Assembly: GCA_029939545.1 (NCBI GenBank)
Contig: JAOZSS010000004.1
Coordinates: 28,029-48,724 of the forward strand
Direction of reading: 5' to 3'
From: Kiritimatiellia bacterium
GTDB taxonomy: Bacteria > Verrucomicrobiota > Kiritimatiellia > UBA8416 > JABMPJ01
DNA: 20,696 nt
In this document: positions 1-6,914 of the stretch, in pieces
Numbering within the stretch: position 1 is the first letter of the stretch
Layout: each line of letters starts with the position of its first letter
The notes under the pieces: generated by a model
The model's input: the letters and a program-made list of their open reading frames with translations, nothing else
Database searches by the model: none
Told to the model about the DNA's origin: nothing
Made by a program: the position numbers and the translations under genes

Positions 1-70
1 GAACAATCGAACAGTTGAACAATCGAACTACGAAGGCAGAGAACGAAGTGAAAGACGAACAGCCGAACGA
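1..70. repeat. Degenerate 7-8-base GAAC tandem repeat, left of terminator
   Basis: The plus strand here is a run of words beginning GAA every 7 to 9 bases (GAACAATC, GAACAGTT, GAACTAC, GAACAGCC and variants). Bases 9-35 recur on the opposite strand at 147-121 with 25 of 27 identities, so this tract and the one at 120-165 form an inverted pair around the rplQ terminator. I see no gene in 1-89. The same words reappear at 9883-9942. Function is unknown; it looks like an expanding or mobile intergenic repeat. Confidence 0.75.
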
Positions 71-89
71 GGAATGCATGATCGGCGCC

Positions 90-119
90 AAAAAAAGAAG
101 CCCCGCCGAATGGCGGGGC
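90..119 (-). terminator. Rho-independent terminator after rplQ
   Basis: On the minus strand an 8-bp perfect GC-rich stem (GCCCCGCC / GGCGGGGC, plus positions 112-119 and 100-107) with a 4-base loop is followed by TTCTTTTTTT (plus 99-90). It lies 26 bases past the rplQ stop, just where the long ribosomal block should end. This is the only convincing intrinsic terminator in the window. Confidence 0.93.
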
Positions 120-165
120 ACTTCGTAGTTCGATTGTTCGGCTGTTCAAGTGTTCGATTCTTCAG
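120..165. repeat. Degenerate GAAC tandem repeat, right of terminator, entering rplQ
   Basis: Read on the minus strand this tract has the same 7-8-base words as 1-70 (GAAGAATC, GAACACTT, GAACAGCC, GAACAATC, GAACTAC). The 19-mer GAACAATCGAACTACGAAG at 139-121 is a perfect inverted copy of 17-35. The tract runs through the rplQ stop codon and supplies the last few codons of rplQ (Glu-Glu-Ser-Asn-Thr). Confidence 0.75.
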
Positions 166-556
166 TCTTTTTCGCGGTCTTCCGCTTCTTGTCGGGCGCG
201 TCAACGCCGACCCACTCGAGAATGGCCATCTCGGAGCCGTCGCTGTAGCGCTGTCCGAGCTTGGTGATGCGGGTGTAGCCACCCGGGCGCTCCTTGAACT
301 GGGGCGCGATCTCGTCGAAAAGCGTAGCCACGCGCTCGGGACGGCGAAGCGTGGCAATCGCCTGTCGGCGCGCCGCCAGCGTACCTTTCAGACCCAGTGT
401 AACCATCTTCTCGGCCACGCGACGGGACTCCTTAGCCTTCATCAGTGTCGTCTTGATCCGCTTTTCTTCAATCAGGTGACAGACCAGCGATGCCATCAGC
501 GCCTTGCGGTGCGAGCTGCTACGTCCCAGCTTCTTGTCTCTAACTTGGTGCCGCAT
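146..556 (-). CDS. rplQ: 50S ribosomal protein L17
   Basis: L17 is a large-subunit protein near the peptide exit tunnel, normally the last gene of the alpha operon, as here. The 136-residue product starts with the family pattern MRHQVRDKKLGRSSSHRKAL and carries the conserved stretch around RRVAEKMVTLGLKG (residues 45-58) and the GGYTRI region near residue 92. The ATG at 556 sits 27 bases after rpoA. After the normal domain (to about residue 120) there is a short Lys/Glu tail whose last five residues are encoded by the GAAC repeat that continues past the stop. A strong terminator follows 26 bases downstream. Confidence 0.97.
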   Translation of the reverse strand: MRHQVRDKKLGRSSSHRKALMASLVCHLIEEKRIKTTLMKAKESRRVAEKMVTLGLKGTLAARRQAIATLRRPERVATLFDEIAPQFKERPGGYTRITKLGQRYSDGSEMAILEWVGVDAPDKKRKTAKKTEESNT

Positions 557-583
557 TTCAGATTCCCCAGTTCAATGAGCGAT

Positions 584-1597
584 CTATTCGCTTTCTTCTT
601 CGATCTCGACACTCTCAAGCAGGTCGGCATCGAACGTCATACCCAAGCCTAGGCCGAGATCCACGAGCTTGCTCTTGATTTCGTTGAGCGACTTCTTTCC
701 AAAGTTACGGTACTTCAGCATGTCGGCTTCGGTCTTCTGCGCCAGCTCACCCACCGTGGTGATGTTGGCGTTGTTCAGGCAGTTGGCCGCGCGGACACTG
801 AGTTCGATCTCATTGACACTCATGTTGAGCTTCGTGCGCAGATCCTCGCGTTCCTCGTCGACCTGCGACTCGGCCTCTTCGAACTCGACCATCTTCTCGT
901 CGTAGCTGACGAAGACATCGAGATGATGGCGCAGAATGGCCGATGCCATCGTCAGCGCATCATCCGGCCCCACGCGCCCGTCGGTCCATACGTCGATGAC
1001 GAGCTTATCGTAGTCGGTGCGCTGCCCCACGCGGGTATTCTCGGTGGAGAAGTTTACGCGACGCACGGGCGAGAACACAGCGTCGAGCGGAATACGCCCG
1101 ATCTCCTGCTCGCCATCCTTCGACCACTCGGCGGGATGGAACCCACGACCGATCTTAACTTCCAGTTCCATCTCGAGTTTGCTGCCATCCGAGAGCGTGG
1201 CGATGTGCTGATCGGGGTTGAGCACCTCGACAGCGCCACTGGCCGCAATCTCAGACGCCGTGACTTCGCCCGGGCCCTTGGCCTTGATGACCAGCTTGCC
1301 GGGATCACGGGTATAGGCCTTCAGTAAAACCTGCTTCAGGTTCAGGATAATATCGGTGACATCTTCCACGACGCCCGGCAGGGCGCAAAACTCGTGGTCG
1401 GCACCGGTGATCTTGACAGAAACGATTGCCGCGCCCTCAATCGAGGATAGCAGCACGCGACGCAGGGAGTTCCCTATCGTTCGGCCGTAGCCAATCTCAA
1501 AGGGTTCGGCCACGTAGCTGGCATAGGTTTCGGTCGCACTGCTCTCGTCCTTGACGACGGAGCGAGGCATCTCAAATCTGCTTACACGTATAGGCAT
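584..1597 (-). CDS. rpoA: DNA-directed RNA polymerase subunit alpha
   Basis: Alpha dimerises to nucleate RNA polymerase assembly and contacts upstream promoter DNA and activators. The 337 residues match the usual length. The N-terminal domain shows the dimerisation and beta-contact motif GRTIGNSLRRVLLSSIEGAA (38-57) and the FSPVRRVNF segment (175-183). A Glu/Asp-rich linker lies near 236-253. The C-terminal domain begins near 258, with the DNA-contacting Arg at 269 (E. coli R265) in LSVRAANCL and the second helix-hairpin-helix element NFGKKSLNEIK (298-308). The ATG at 1597 gives nine residues before a second Met; AAAGGA upstream supports the first. It lies between rpsD and rplQ, the standard alpha-operon position. 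Confidence 0.98.
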   Translation of the reverse strand: MPIRVSRFEMPRSVVKDESSATETYASYVAEPFEIGYGRTIGNSLRRVLLSSIEGAAIVSVKITGADHEFCALPGVVEDVTDIILNLKQVLLKAYTRDPGKLVIKAKGPGEVTASEIAASGAVEVLNPDQHIATLSDGSKLEMELEVKIGRGFHPAEWSKDGEQEIGRIPLDAVFSPVRRVNFSTENTRVGQRTDYDKLVIDVWTDGRVGPDDALTMASAILRHHLDVFVSYDEKMVEFEEAESQVDEEREDLRTKLNMSVNEIELSVRAANCLNNANITTVGELAQKTEADMLKYRNFGKKSLNEIKSKLVDLGLGLGMTFDADLLESVEIEEESE

Positions 1598-1639
1598 GGT
1601 CTGTTTATCCTTTCCAAAAGGTGCAAAGCGTCTAGCAAC

Positions 1640-2269
1640 TTACTTCGAGTACAGTTCGACGACCAACTGCTCGTCCACGATCGGTGCAATTTCATCACGA
1701 GTAGGGATACGCGAGTACTCACCGCGGACCGCCGACTCATCCATCGTCATCCAGGTCGGCACTTCGCGACTCTGGGCCAACTCAAGGTTGCGCCGGGCTT
1801 CCTCGCGACTCCGCTCACGATCACGCACGGTGACCACGGCGCCGGCCTGCAACACCATCGAAGGCACGTTGGCCTTGCGGCCGTTGACGAGCACGTGGTT
1901 GTGCGAAACCATCTGGCGCGCCGCACGACGCGAAGGCGCCAGCCCGAGGCGATAGACGATGTTATCGAGCCGCGATTCCAGCATCTGGAGCAGCAGCTCG
2001 CCGGTCACGCCCTTGCGTGCCGCGGCACGTGCAAAGAAAAGCCGGAATTGTTTCTCGCGCAGACCATACTGACGACGCAAGCGCTGTTTCACGCGCAACT
2101 GTGTGCCGTAGTCGGACATCTTGCGGGGACGACGTTGGTTGTGCATGCCGGGAGCGGGGCGTCCGACCTCGATTGGGCACTTCGCCATCGTGCAGCGTGC
2201 GCCCTTGAGGAACAACTTCATACCCTCGCGACGACATCTCTTACATGCGGGTCCGGTATACCTACCCAT
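1640..2269 (-). CDS. rpsD: 30S ribosomal protein S4, zinc-binding form
   Basis: S4 is a primary 16S rRNA binder that starts small-subunit assembly and, in E. coli, represses the alpha operon. The product has 209 residues. The N-terminus carries Cys9, Cys12, Cys26 and Cys31, the four ligands of the zinc-binding (C+) form. The S4 RNA-binding domain lies at about 97-160 with ESRLDNIVYRLGLAPSRRAA and the VNGRKANVPS turn. The ATG (2269-2267) overlaps the rpsK stop by one base (TGATG), with AGGAG just upstream, so the two are probably translationally coupled. I see no pseudoknot that could be assigned as an S4 operator. Confidence 0.98.
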   Translation of the reverse strand: MGRYTGPACKRCRREGMKLFLKGARCTMAKCPIEVGRPAPGMHNQRRPRKMSDYGTQLRVKQRLRRQYGLREKQFRLFFARAAARKGVTGELLLQMLESRLDNIVYRLGLAPSRRAARQMVSHNHVLVNGRKANVPSMVLQAGAVVTVRDRERSREEARRNLELAQSREVPTWMTMDESAVRGEYSRIPTRDEIAPIVDEQLVVELYSK

Positions 2270-2997
2270 CAGACTCTCCTCCGCTTCCGCTGACGACAGC
2301 CGTTATGGGGCATCGGCGTCACATCCTTGATCACGCTTACTACCAGCCCGGATGTCTGCAGCGCCCGGATGGCGGACTCTCGGCCTGACCCGGCGCCTTG
2401 TACATGGACTTCTACTTCGTGCATGCCTTTGGCCACGGCTTGGCGTGCGGCATCCTGCCCCACCATCGTGGCGGCAAACGCCGTACTCTTGCGCGATCCT
2501 TTGAAACCGGCGCGCCCGGCGCTCGACCAGGAAATCACACCGCCGCGCATGTCTGAAATTGAAACGAGCGTGTTGTTGAAGGTCGCCCGGATGTGGGCGA
2601 TACCCACGCTGGTGCCCATGCGGCGACCGCGTTTGGCCGCCGGAGCGGCCTCAGCGACAGCCTCGCCTTCGGCGGCGGGTTTTTCTTCGCCCTCAGCCAC
2701 AGGGTCTGCTGCTTCGGCAGGTGCTTCTGCCTTGGCCTCAACCACGGGGGCTTCTGCGGCAGGAGCCGGAGCGGCTTCGCTCTCATCAGTGGTCTCGACG
2801 GGTTCCTCAGCGGACTCCGTCGCGGGGGCTTCTTCAGCCGCCGCTTCGGCGGCTGGCGCTTCCTCGACGACAGGCTCCGCAGGGGTTTCCGCTTCCACGG
2901 ACGACGCGTCCGTCTCCACGACCTGCTTTTCCGCGGTCTCGGCAGCCTCGGCGCTTTCGGGCGCCTCGGATGTATTCATATCTTTTTCTTCAGCCAT
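2269..2997 (-). CDS. rpsK: 30S ribosomal protein S11 with long acidic N-terminal extension
   Basis: S11 sits on the 30S platform next to the mRNA exit and the E site. Residues about 122-242 are a normal S11 core: VGIAHIRATFNNTLVSI (131-147), GSRKST, and the C-terminal signature PMPHNGCR before a basic end. Residues 1-121 are extra: almost entirely Ala, Glu, Pro, Val, Ser and Thr, with about 32 Glu, 4 Asp, 4 Lys and no Arg (net charge near -32), likely disordered. Bacterial S11 is usually about 125-130 residues. Internal Met127, at the core, has no Shine-Dalgarno before it, while ATG 2997 has GAGGA and AGAG upstream in a 22-base gap after rpsM. The core assignment is certain; the role of the extension is unknown. 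Confidence 0.96.
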   Translation of the reverse strand: MAEEKDMNTSEAPESAEAAETAEKQVVETDASSVEAETPAEPVVEEAPAAEAAAEEAPATESAEEPVETTDESEAAPAPAAEAPVVEAKAEAPAEAADPVAEGEEKPAAEGEAVAEAAPAAKRGRRMGTSVGIAHIRATFNNTLVSISDMRGGVISWSSAGRAGFKGSRKSTAFAATMVGQDAARQAVAKGMHEVEVHVQGAGSGRESAIRALQTSGLVVSVIKDVTPMPHNGCRQRKRRRV

Positions 2998-3019
2998 GTC
3001 TTCTCTGTTCCTCGGTTAA

Positions 3020-3415
3020 CTACTTCTTAGCTGCAGAACGCGCTTCCTTACCGCGTATGGCACCGACGGTGCGGCGCGGCCCCTTGCGTGTACGGGCGTT
3101 GGTGCTGGTCCGCTGACCTCTCACCGGCAAACCGCGCCGATGCCGCAACCCTCTGTAACTTCCAATGCTGATCAGGCGGCGGATATTCTGAGACGTTTCG
3201 CGACGCAGGTCGCCTTCCACGCGGAAGCGCGTCTGGATCACGCCCAGCAGACCTCGCAGCTCTTCGGGGGTTAGATCGTCGGCTTTCTTACCCGGATCGA
3301 TCTTGGCTTCCTCGAGAATCGCCGTCGAACGGGCCGGCCCCACTCCGTGAATATAGCGCAACGCATACTCGATGCGCTTCTGGCCCGGAATATCTACACC
3401 TAGTAATCTCGGCAT
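3020..3415 (-). CDS. rpsM: 30S ribosomal protein S13
   Basis: S13 forms inter-subunit bridges in the 30S head and contacts P-site tRNA through its C-terminal tail. The 131-residue product begins MPRLLGVDIPGQKRIEYAL, has the helix-turn-helix GVGPARSTAI (residues 25-34), and the conserved segment GSYRGLRHRRGLPVRGQRT (85-103) followed by NARTRKGPRRTV. The C-terminal tail is strongly basic as expected. It opens the rpsM-rpsK-rpsD-rpoA-rplQ alpha cluster, 27 bases after rpmJ. Confidence 0.98.
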   Translation of the reverse strand: MPRLLGVDIPGQKRIEYALRYIHGVGPARSTAILEEAKIDPGKKADDLTPEELRGLLGVIQTRFRVEGDLRRETSQNIRRLISIGSYRGLRHRRGLPVRGQRTSTNARTRKGPRRTVGAIRGKEARSAAKK

Positions 3416-3442
3416 GGTCTTACCCTTCTGCTCTGTCCAACA

Positions 3443-3556
3443 CTATCCCTGGCGCTGTTTATGCCGGGGGTTCGTGCAAATCACGCGCACGACGCCCTTG
3501 CGTCGAATCACTTTACAGCGTTCGCAAATCCTTCTGACTGAACTACGTACTTTCAC
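3443..3556 (-). CDS. rpmJ: 50S ribosomal protein L36, zinc-binding form
   Basis: This gene encodes only 37 residues. It reads MKVRSSVRRICERCKVIRR, continues through KGVVRVICTNPRHKQRQG and ends at TAG 3445-3443. Cys11, Cys14, Cys27 and His32 form the usual L36 zinc ribbon (C+ form). The start is GTG at 3556; no ATG is available and the family always begins MKVR. GGAAGG and AGGGA lie upstream. It stands between map and rpsM with no infA before it. L36 is a small protein of the large subunit that helps fix 23S rRNA helices. Confidence 0.97.
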   Translation of the reverse strand: MKVRSSVRRICERCKVIRRKGVVRVICTNPRHKQRQG

Positions 3557-3595
3557 GTTATTGTCCCTGCCTTCCCGCAAAAAACTGAGTAGGGT

Positions 3596-3624
3596 AGAAT
3601 AACCATCCCCCTGAAGTCCAACAA
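3596..3624 (-). promoter_or_regulatory. Possible sigma-70-like promoter upstream of rpmJ
   Basis: In the 76-base map-rpmJ gap the minus strand shows TTGTTG (plus 3624-3619) and TATTCT (plus 3601-3596) separated by 17 bases, which would start an mRNA about 30 bases before the rpmJ GTG. Both boxes are imperfect. A promoter here could allow separate expression of the alpha cluster, but the call rests on pattern alone. Confidence 0.22.
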
Positions 3625-3632
3625 AAAAAGTG

Positions 3633-4385
3633 CTATTCTTGCCCCAACGTCAGTATTTCAGCCCGTCCATCACACACCACCACAGTGTGCTCAAAATGGG
3701 CCGACGGGCGCCCGCTTCGCGTCAACACGGTCCACCCATCCGCCTGAACGTCGACTGCTGCTGTGCCGATGTTCACCATCGGCTCAATCGCAATCGTCGT
3801 TCCCGCCTTCAACCGCGGCCCCTTTCCCGACTTCCCGAAGTTAGGCACCTGCGGATCCTCGTGCATGGTCTGTCCGATACCATGTCCCACAAAATCTCTC
3901 ACCACGAACAGCCCGGCCTCCACGGCCGTCCGTTCAATGGCGTGCGACACGTTCGAGAGCCGCGCGCCGGCACAGGCTTCCGCAATGCCGACATAGAGCG
4001 CCTTCTCGGTCGTCTTCACGAGGTGAATCACCTCGCGATCCGTTACCCCCACCATCACGGTGGTTGCCGTGTCGCCAATGTAGCCGTCGTAACGAACCCC
4101 GACGTCTATACTTACTACATCGCCAATCTCTATCTCAAGCGGACCCGGAATGCCGTGTACGACTTCGTCGTTCACAGACGTACAGATCTGCCCCGGGTAA
4201 CCACGGTATCCGAGGAAGGCACTTTCGCCGCCCAACTCCTTTATCCGCTTCCCCGCAAACTCACTCAACTCACCCGTCGTAACGCCCGGTGCCACCATCG
4301 CAGCGACCTCGTCGCGCACCGTTGCCGCCATCCGACCGCTGATACGCATCTTCTCAATTTCAGCGGGCGTCTTGACAATAATCAT
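3633..4385 (-). CDS. map: Methionine aminopeptidase, type I
   Basis: Map is a cytosolic dinuclear metalloenzyme that removes the initiator Met from new proteins after deformylation. The 250 residues match the type I bacterial length. The five metal ligands are in place: Asp94, Asp105, His168, Glu201 and Glu232, with the substrate-contacting His77 in NDEVVHGIP and His175 in GQTMHEDPQVPN. There is no N-terminal zinc-finger extension and no type II insert. The ATG overlaps the adk stop in ATGA (4385-4382), indicating coupled translation. The secY-adk-map order is typical of many spc operons. Confidence 0.98.
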   Translation of the reverse strand: MIIVKTPAEIEKMRISGRMAATVRDEVAAMVAPGVTTGELSEFAGKRIKELGGESAFLGYRGYPGQICTSVNDEVVHGIPGPLEIEIGDVVSIDVGVRYDGYIGDTATTVMVGVTDREVIHLVKTTEKALYVGIAEACAGARLSNVSHAIERTAVEAGLFVVRDFVGHGIGQTMHEDPQVPNFGKSGKGPRLKAGTTIAIEPMVNIGTAAVDVQADGWTVLTRSGRPSAHFEHTVVVCDGRAEILTLGQE

Positions 4386-5041
4386 GCGATGGCGGACTGC
4401 AGCTTGCCCTCAATCTCGATCATCAGCGAATCAACGCCCTGATCGGAATCCAGGCTGACGAGCAGTCCCTTCTCCTTGTACCGCGCAATCAGACTCTCGG
4501 TCTGGTTGTTGTAGACATCGAGACGGTTCGCAATGGTCTCTTCGTTATCATCCTTACGCTGGTACAGCTCTCCCCCGCATGCATCACACACGCCCTCAAC
4601 CTTGGGCGGAATGTTGATGATATGAAAACTGGCTCCGCAGTCTTTACAGACGCGACGACCGGTCAGCCGCTGAATAATTACTTCGCGCGGCGTGGCCAGG
4701 AAAAACACAAAATCAATCTTGCTGCCGCGTCCAGCCAGGCTCTCGTCCAGCAGGTCCGCCTGAGCGAGCGTACGGGGGAACCCGTCAAAGAGGTAGGCTG
4801 CCTCGGGATCACCGGCTTCGAGGCGCTTCTCGACGATACGGATGATAACCTCGTCAGGAACCAGCTCGCCGCGTTTCATGTAGCCTTCGGCGTCCCGCCC
4901 TACTTCGGTACCGTTGGCGACCTCTTCGCGAAGCATGTCGCCGGTGGCGAAATGCACATAGCCGCCACGGTCACCGCGCAGACGCTCGGCCACGGTGCCC
5001 TTCCCTGATCCGGGAGGTCCCAATAAAATAACAACTTTCAT
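4382..5041 (-). CDS. adk: Adenylate kinase, long form with zinc-type LID
   Basis: Adenylate kinase interconverts ATP plus AMP with two ADP. The 219 residues show the P-loop GPPGSGKG (8-15), the AMP-binding TGDMLR (33-38) and FDGFPRT (85-91), and the LID domain at about 126-165. The LID carries Cys132, Cys135, Cys152 and Cys155, the four-Cys zinc site found in many Gram-positive and other adenylate kinases instead of the E. coli polar network. The gene follows secY after 55 bases that hold a heptamer repeat and overlaps map by four bases. Confidence 0.98.
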   Translation of the reverse strand: MKVVILLGPPGSGKGTVAERLRGDRGGYVHFATGDMLREEVANGTEVGRDAEGYMKRGELVPDEVIIRIVEKRLEAGDPEAAYLFDGFPRTLAQADLLDESLAGRGSKIDFVFFLATPREVIIQRLTGRRVCKDCGASFHIINIPPKVEGVCDACGGELYQRKDDNEETIANRLDVYNNQTESLIARYKEKGLLVSLDSDQGVDSLMIEIEGKLQSAIA

Positions 5042-5049
5042 AATCTTAA

Positions 5050-5091
5050 AGTCCCAAGTTCTGACTCCTGAATTCTGAATCCTGACTCCTG
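5050..5091. repeat. Heptamer tandem repeat in the secY-adk gap
   Basis: Six consecutive 7-base units fill 42 of the 55 bases between secY and adk. On the plus strand they are AGTCCCA (diverged), AGTTCTG, ACTCCTG, AATTCTG, AATCCTG and ACTCCTG, that is A-N-T-Y-C-T-G with variation mainly at positions 2 and 4. CTGACTCCTG occurs twice (5061-5070 and 5082-5091), 21 bases apart. The tract ends six bases before the secY stop side. It is transcribed as the spacer between secY and adk. Confidence 0.85.
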
Positions 5092-5096
5092 CGTTT

Positions 5097-6449
5097 TTAC
5101 CTACGGCTACGTAGCTTCCCCTTCTTCAGGAACCCATCGTAGTGCCGCATCAACAGGTGCGACTCAATCTGACGCATGGTGTCTAACGCCACGCCCACAA
5201 TAATCAGTAAGCTTGTTCCGCCCAGGAAAGATGCCACCAGGAACGGAATATTGAACTGCTTGTGCAAGATGGATGGCAGGACGGCAATGACGGTCAGACC
5301 GATCGCCCCGATCAGGGTGATGCGGGTCATGGTCTTGTCAAGAAACTCAGCCGTGGGACGCCCGGGCCGAATACCGGGGACGTAGCCGCCGTTGCGCTTC
5401 AGGTCATCCGCTATCTGCAGCGGGTTGAACTGTGTGGCGACCCAGAAATAGGAGAAGAAGAGGATCAGAATCGCGTAGACGACAATGTAGAGCGGCTCAC
5501 CCATCTGTAGAGCGGAGCTCAGCGTCTTCGTGAAGTGCAGATCGATTTTACCGATCAGGGCGGTCGGGAAGGCCAGCATCGCGCCGGCAAAGATGATAGG
5601 CATCACGCCGGAGTAGTTCACACGCAACGGCATATAGGTGTTCTGACCGCCATAGACCTTGCGACCCACCACACGCTTGGCTGTGTGGATCGGAATCTTG
5701 CGCTGGCCTTGCGTCAGGGCAATGGTGCCGGCGACCACAAGGAAAAACAGGATGGCCACGCCGATAAGATGGAAGATGGAGAACCGGGCCACGCCGTCAA
5801 CCCGCTTGAACATACCAGCCATCATGTAGACCGCCATCGGCAGGCGACTCACGATGTTGATCGTGATAATCAGGGAAATCCCGTTGCCAATGCCACGCTC
5901 GGTGATCTGCTCGCCCAACCACATGATCAGCATGGTGCCCGTGGTCATGGCGAGAATAGTCAGCAGGATGAACGGCACGCCGGGATTGTGCACCAGAACC
6001 ACGCCGCGCCCCAAGCCCAAGGCTCCCGGGTTCTGCAGACTCAGCGCGAGGAAGAGTGACTGCACCACACAAATGACGAGGGCCAAGTAACGGGTGTACT
6101 GGGTCAACTTCTGGCGCCCCGAATCCCCTTCACGCGCCAAGCGCTCGAGGGCCGGCACGATAGCCGTCATAAGCTGAAGAATGATGGAGGCACTGATGTA
6201 CGGCCAAATGCTGAGCGCACCCACGGCACACTTGCTCAGGGCGCCGCCGCTGAACAGGTCGATCCAGCCCATGAATCCACCCCCGGCGGTGTTCTGGATG
6301 CTTCGAATGGCGGCCTGCAACGCGGCAGCATCCACACCCGGGGTCGGCACACTCGTCACGATACGGCAGATAAAGATCAGCCCAAGCGTGAAGAGAATCC
6401 GCTGCCTGAGCTCCGGAATCTTGAAAGAATTGGCGAATGCCGACAGCAT
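5097..6449 (-). CDS. secY: Protein translocase channel subunit SecY
   Basis: SecY is the inner-membrane channel of the Sec translocon, working with SecE, SecG and SecA. The 450-residue protein has the expected pattern of about ten hydrophobic segments, starting with RILFTLGLIFICRIV (17-31). The plug and second-helix region GGALSKCAVGALSIWPYISA (68-87) and the signature WLGEQITERGIGNGISLII (177-195) are intact. A basic C-terminal tail (GFLKKGKLRSRR) is cytosolic. GGAG lies six bases before the ATG at 6449, 12 bases past rplO. It is the usual membrane-protein member of the spc operon. Confidence 0.98.
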   Translation of the reverse strand: MLSAFANSFKIPELRQRILFTLGLIFICRIVTSVPTPGVDAAALQAAIRSIQNTAGGGFMGWIDLFSGGALSKCAVGALSIWPYISASIILQLMTAIVPALERLAREGDSGRQKLTQYTRYLALVICVVQSLFLALSLQNPGALGLGRGVVLVHNPGVPFILLTILAMTTGTMLIMWLGEQITERGIGNGISLIITINIVSRLPMAVYMMAGMFKRVDGVARFSIFHLIGVAILFFLVVAGTIALTQGQRKIPIHTAKRVVGRKVYGGQNTYMPLRVNYSGVMPIIFAGAMLAFPTALIGKIDLHFTKTLSSALQMGEPLYIVVYAILILFFSYFWVATQFNPLQIADDLKRNGGYVPGIRPGRPTAEFLDKTMTRITLIGAIGLTVIAVLPSILHKQFNIPFLVASFLGGTSLLIIVGVALDTMRQIESHLLMRHYDGFLKKGKLRSRR

Positions 6450-6461
6450 GCTTGCTCCAAA

Positions 6462-6902
6462 TTATGCTTCGTTACAGGTTCCACCTGCAGCTTCAATCTT
6501 CGACCGTGCCGACGCACTGAACGCGTGGGCTGTCACGGTGAGTTTGCGATCCAGCTCACCCACGCCCAGGATCTTGACCCCGTCATGGTTGCCATTGGTA
6601 AGCCCGGCCGCACGCAGTATCTCCGGCGTCACTTCACTGTCCGCATCAAACGCGTTGAGTGCACTGACATTCACGCCGATATACTCGGTCCGAGCAGGAT
6701 TCTTGAAACCACGCTTGGGCAGCCGACGGATCAGGCGCATCTGGCCACCTTCGAATCCGGCTTTGTGCTTGTTACCCTTGCGGGCCATCTGTCCCTTATG
6801 CCCTTTACCAGAGGTCTTCCCGGTGCCGGAGCCCATGCCGCGGCCCAAACGCTTACGGCGATGCTTAGAACCGTCGGCTGTAGTGAGTGTATGCAAGTCC
6901 AT
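6462..6902 (-). CDS. rplO: 50S ribosomal protein L15
   Basis: L15 is a late assembly protein of the large subunit. The 146-residue product opens MDLHTLTTADGSKHRRKRLG and has the Gly/Lys-rich loop GRGMGSGTGKTSGKGHKGQ (20-38) and the GFEGGQMRLIRRLPKRGF segment (49-66) diagnostic of L15. Its ATG is only 12 bases after the rpsE stop, with AAGGGG overlapping the end of rpsE, so there is no room for the rpmD gene that usually sits here. Confidence 0.98.
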   Translation of the reverse strand: MDLHTLTTADGSKHRRKRLGRGMGSGTGKTSGKGHKGQMARKGNKHKAGFEGGQMRLIRRLPKRGFKNPARTEYIGVNVSALNAFDADSEVTPEILRAAGLTNGNHDGVKILGVGELDRKLTVTAHAFSASARSKIEAAGGTCNEA

Positions 6903-6914
6903 TGTCTAAACCCC

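Noticed and set aside
1..165. CRISPR array
   Set aside because: The units are 7-8 bases without spacers of uniform length and no cas genes are present.
1609..1621. CCTTT/AAAGG hairpin covering the rpoA ribosome-binding site
   Set aside because: Only five pairs, three of them A-U, with a three-base loop; too weak to propose as a regulatory switch.
2327..3019. 230-residue plus-strand open frame opposite rpsK
   Set aside because: It mirrors the GC-rich Ala/Glu codons of the S11 extension, giving Ser/Ala/Gly-rich sequence with no recognisable domain and no ribosome-binding site.
3630..4442. 270-residue plus-strand open frame opposite map
   Set aside because: Shadow of Map; His/Arg-rich with no motif, and extends into adk in antisense.
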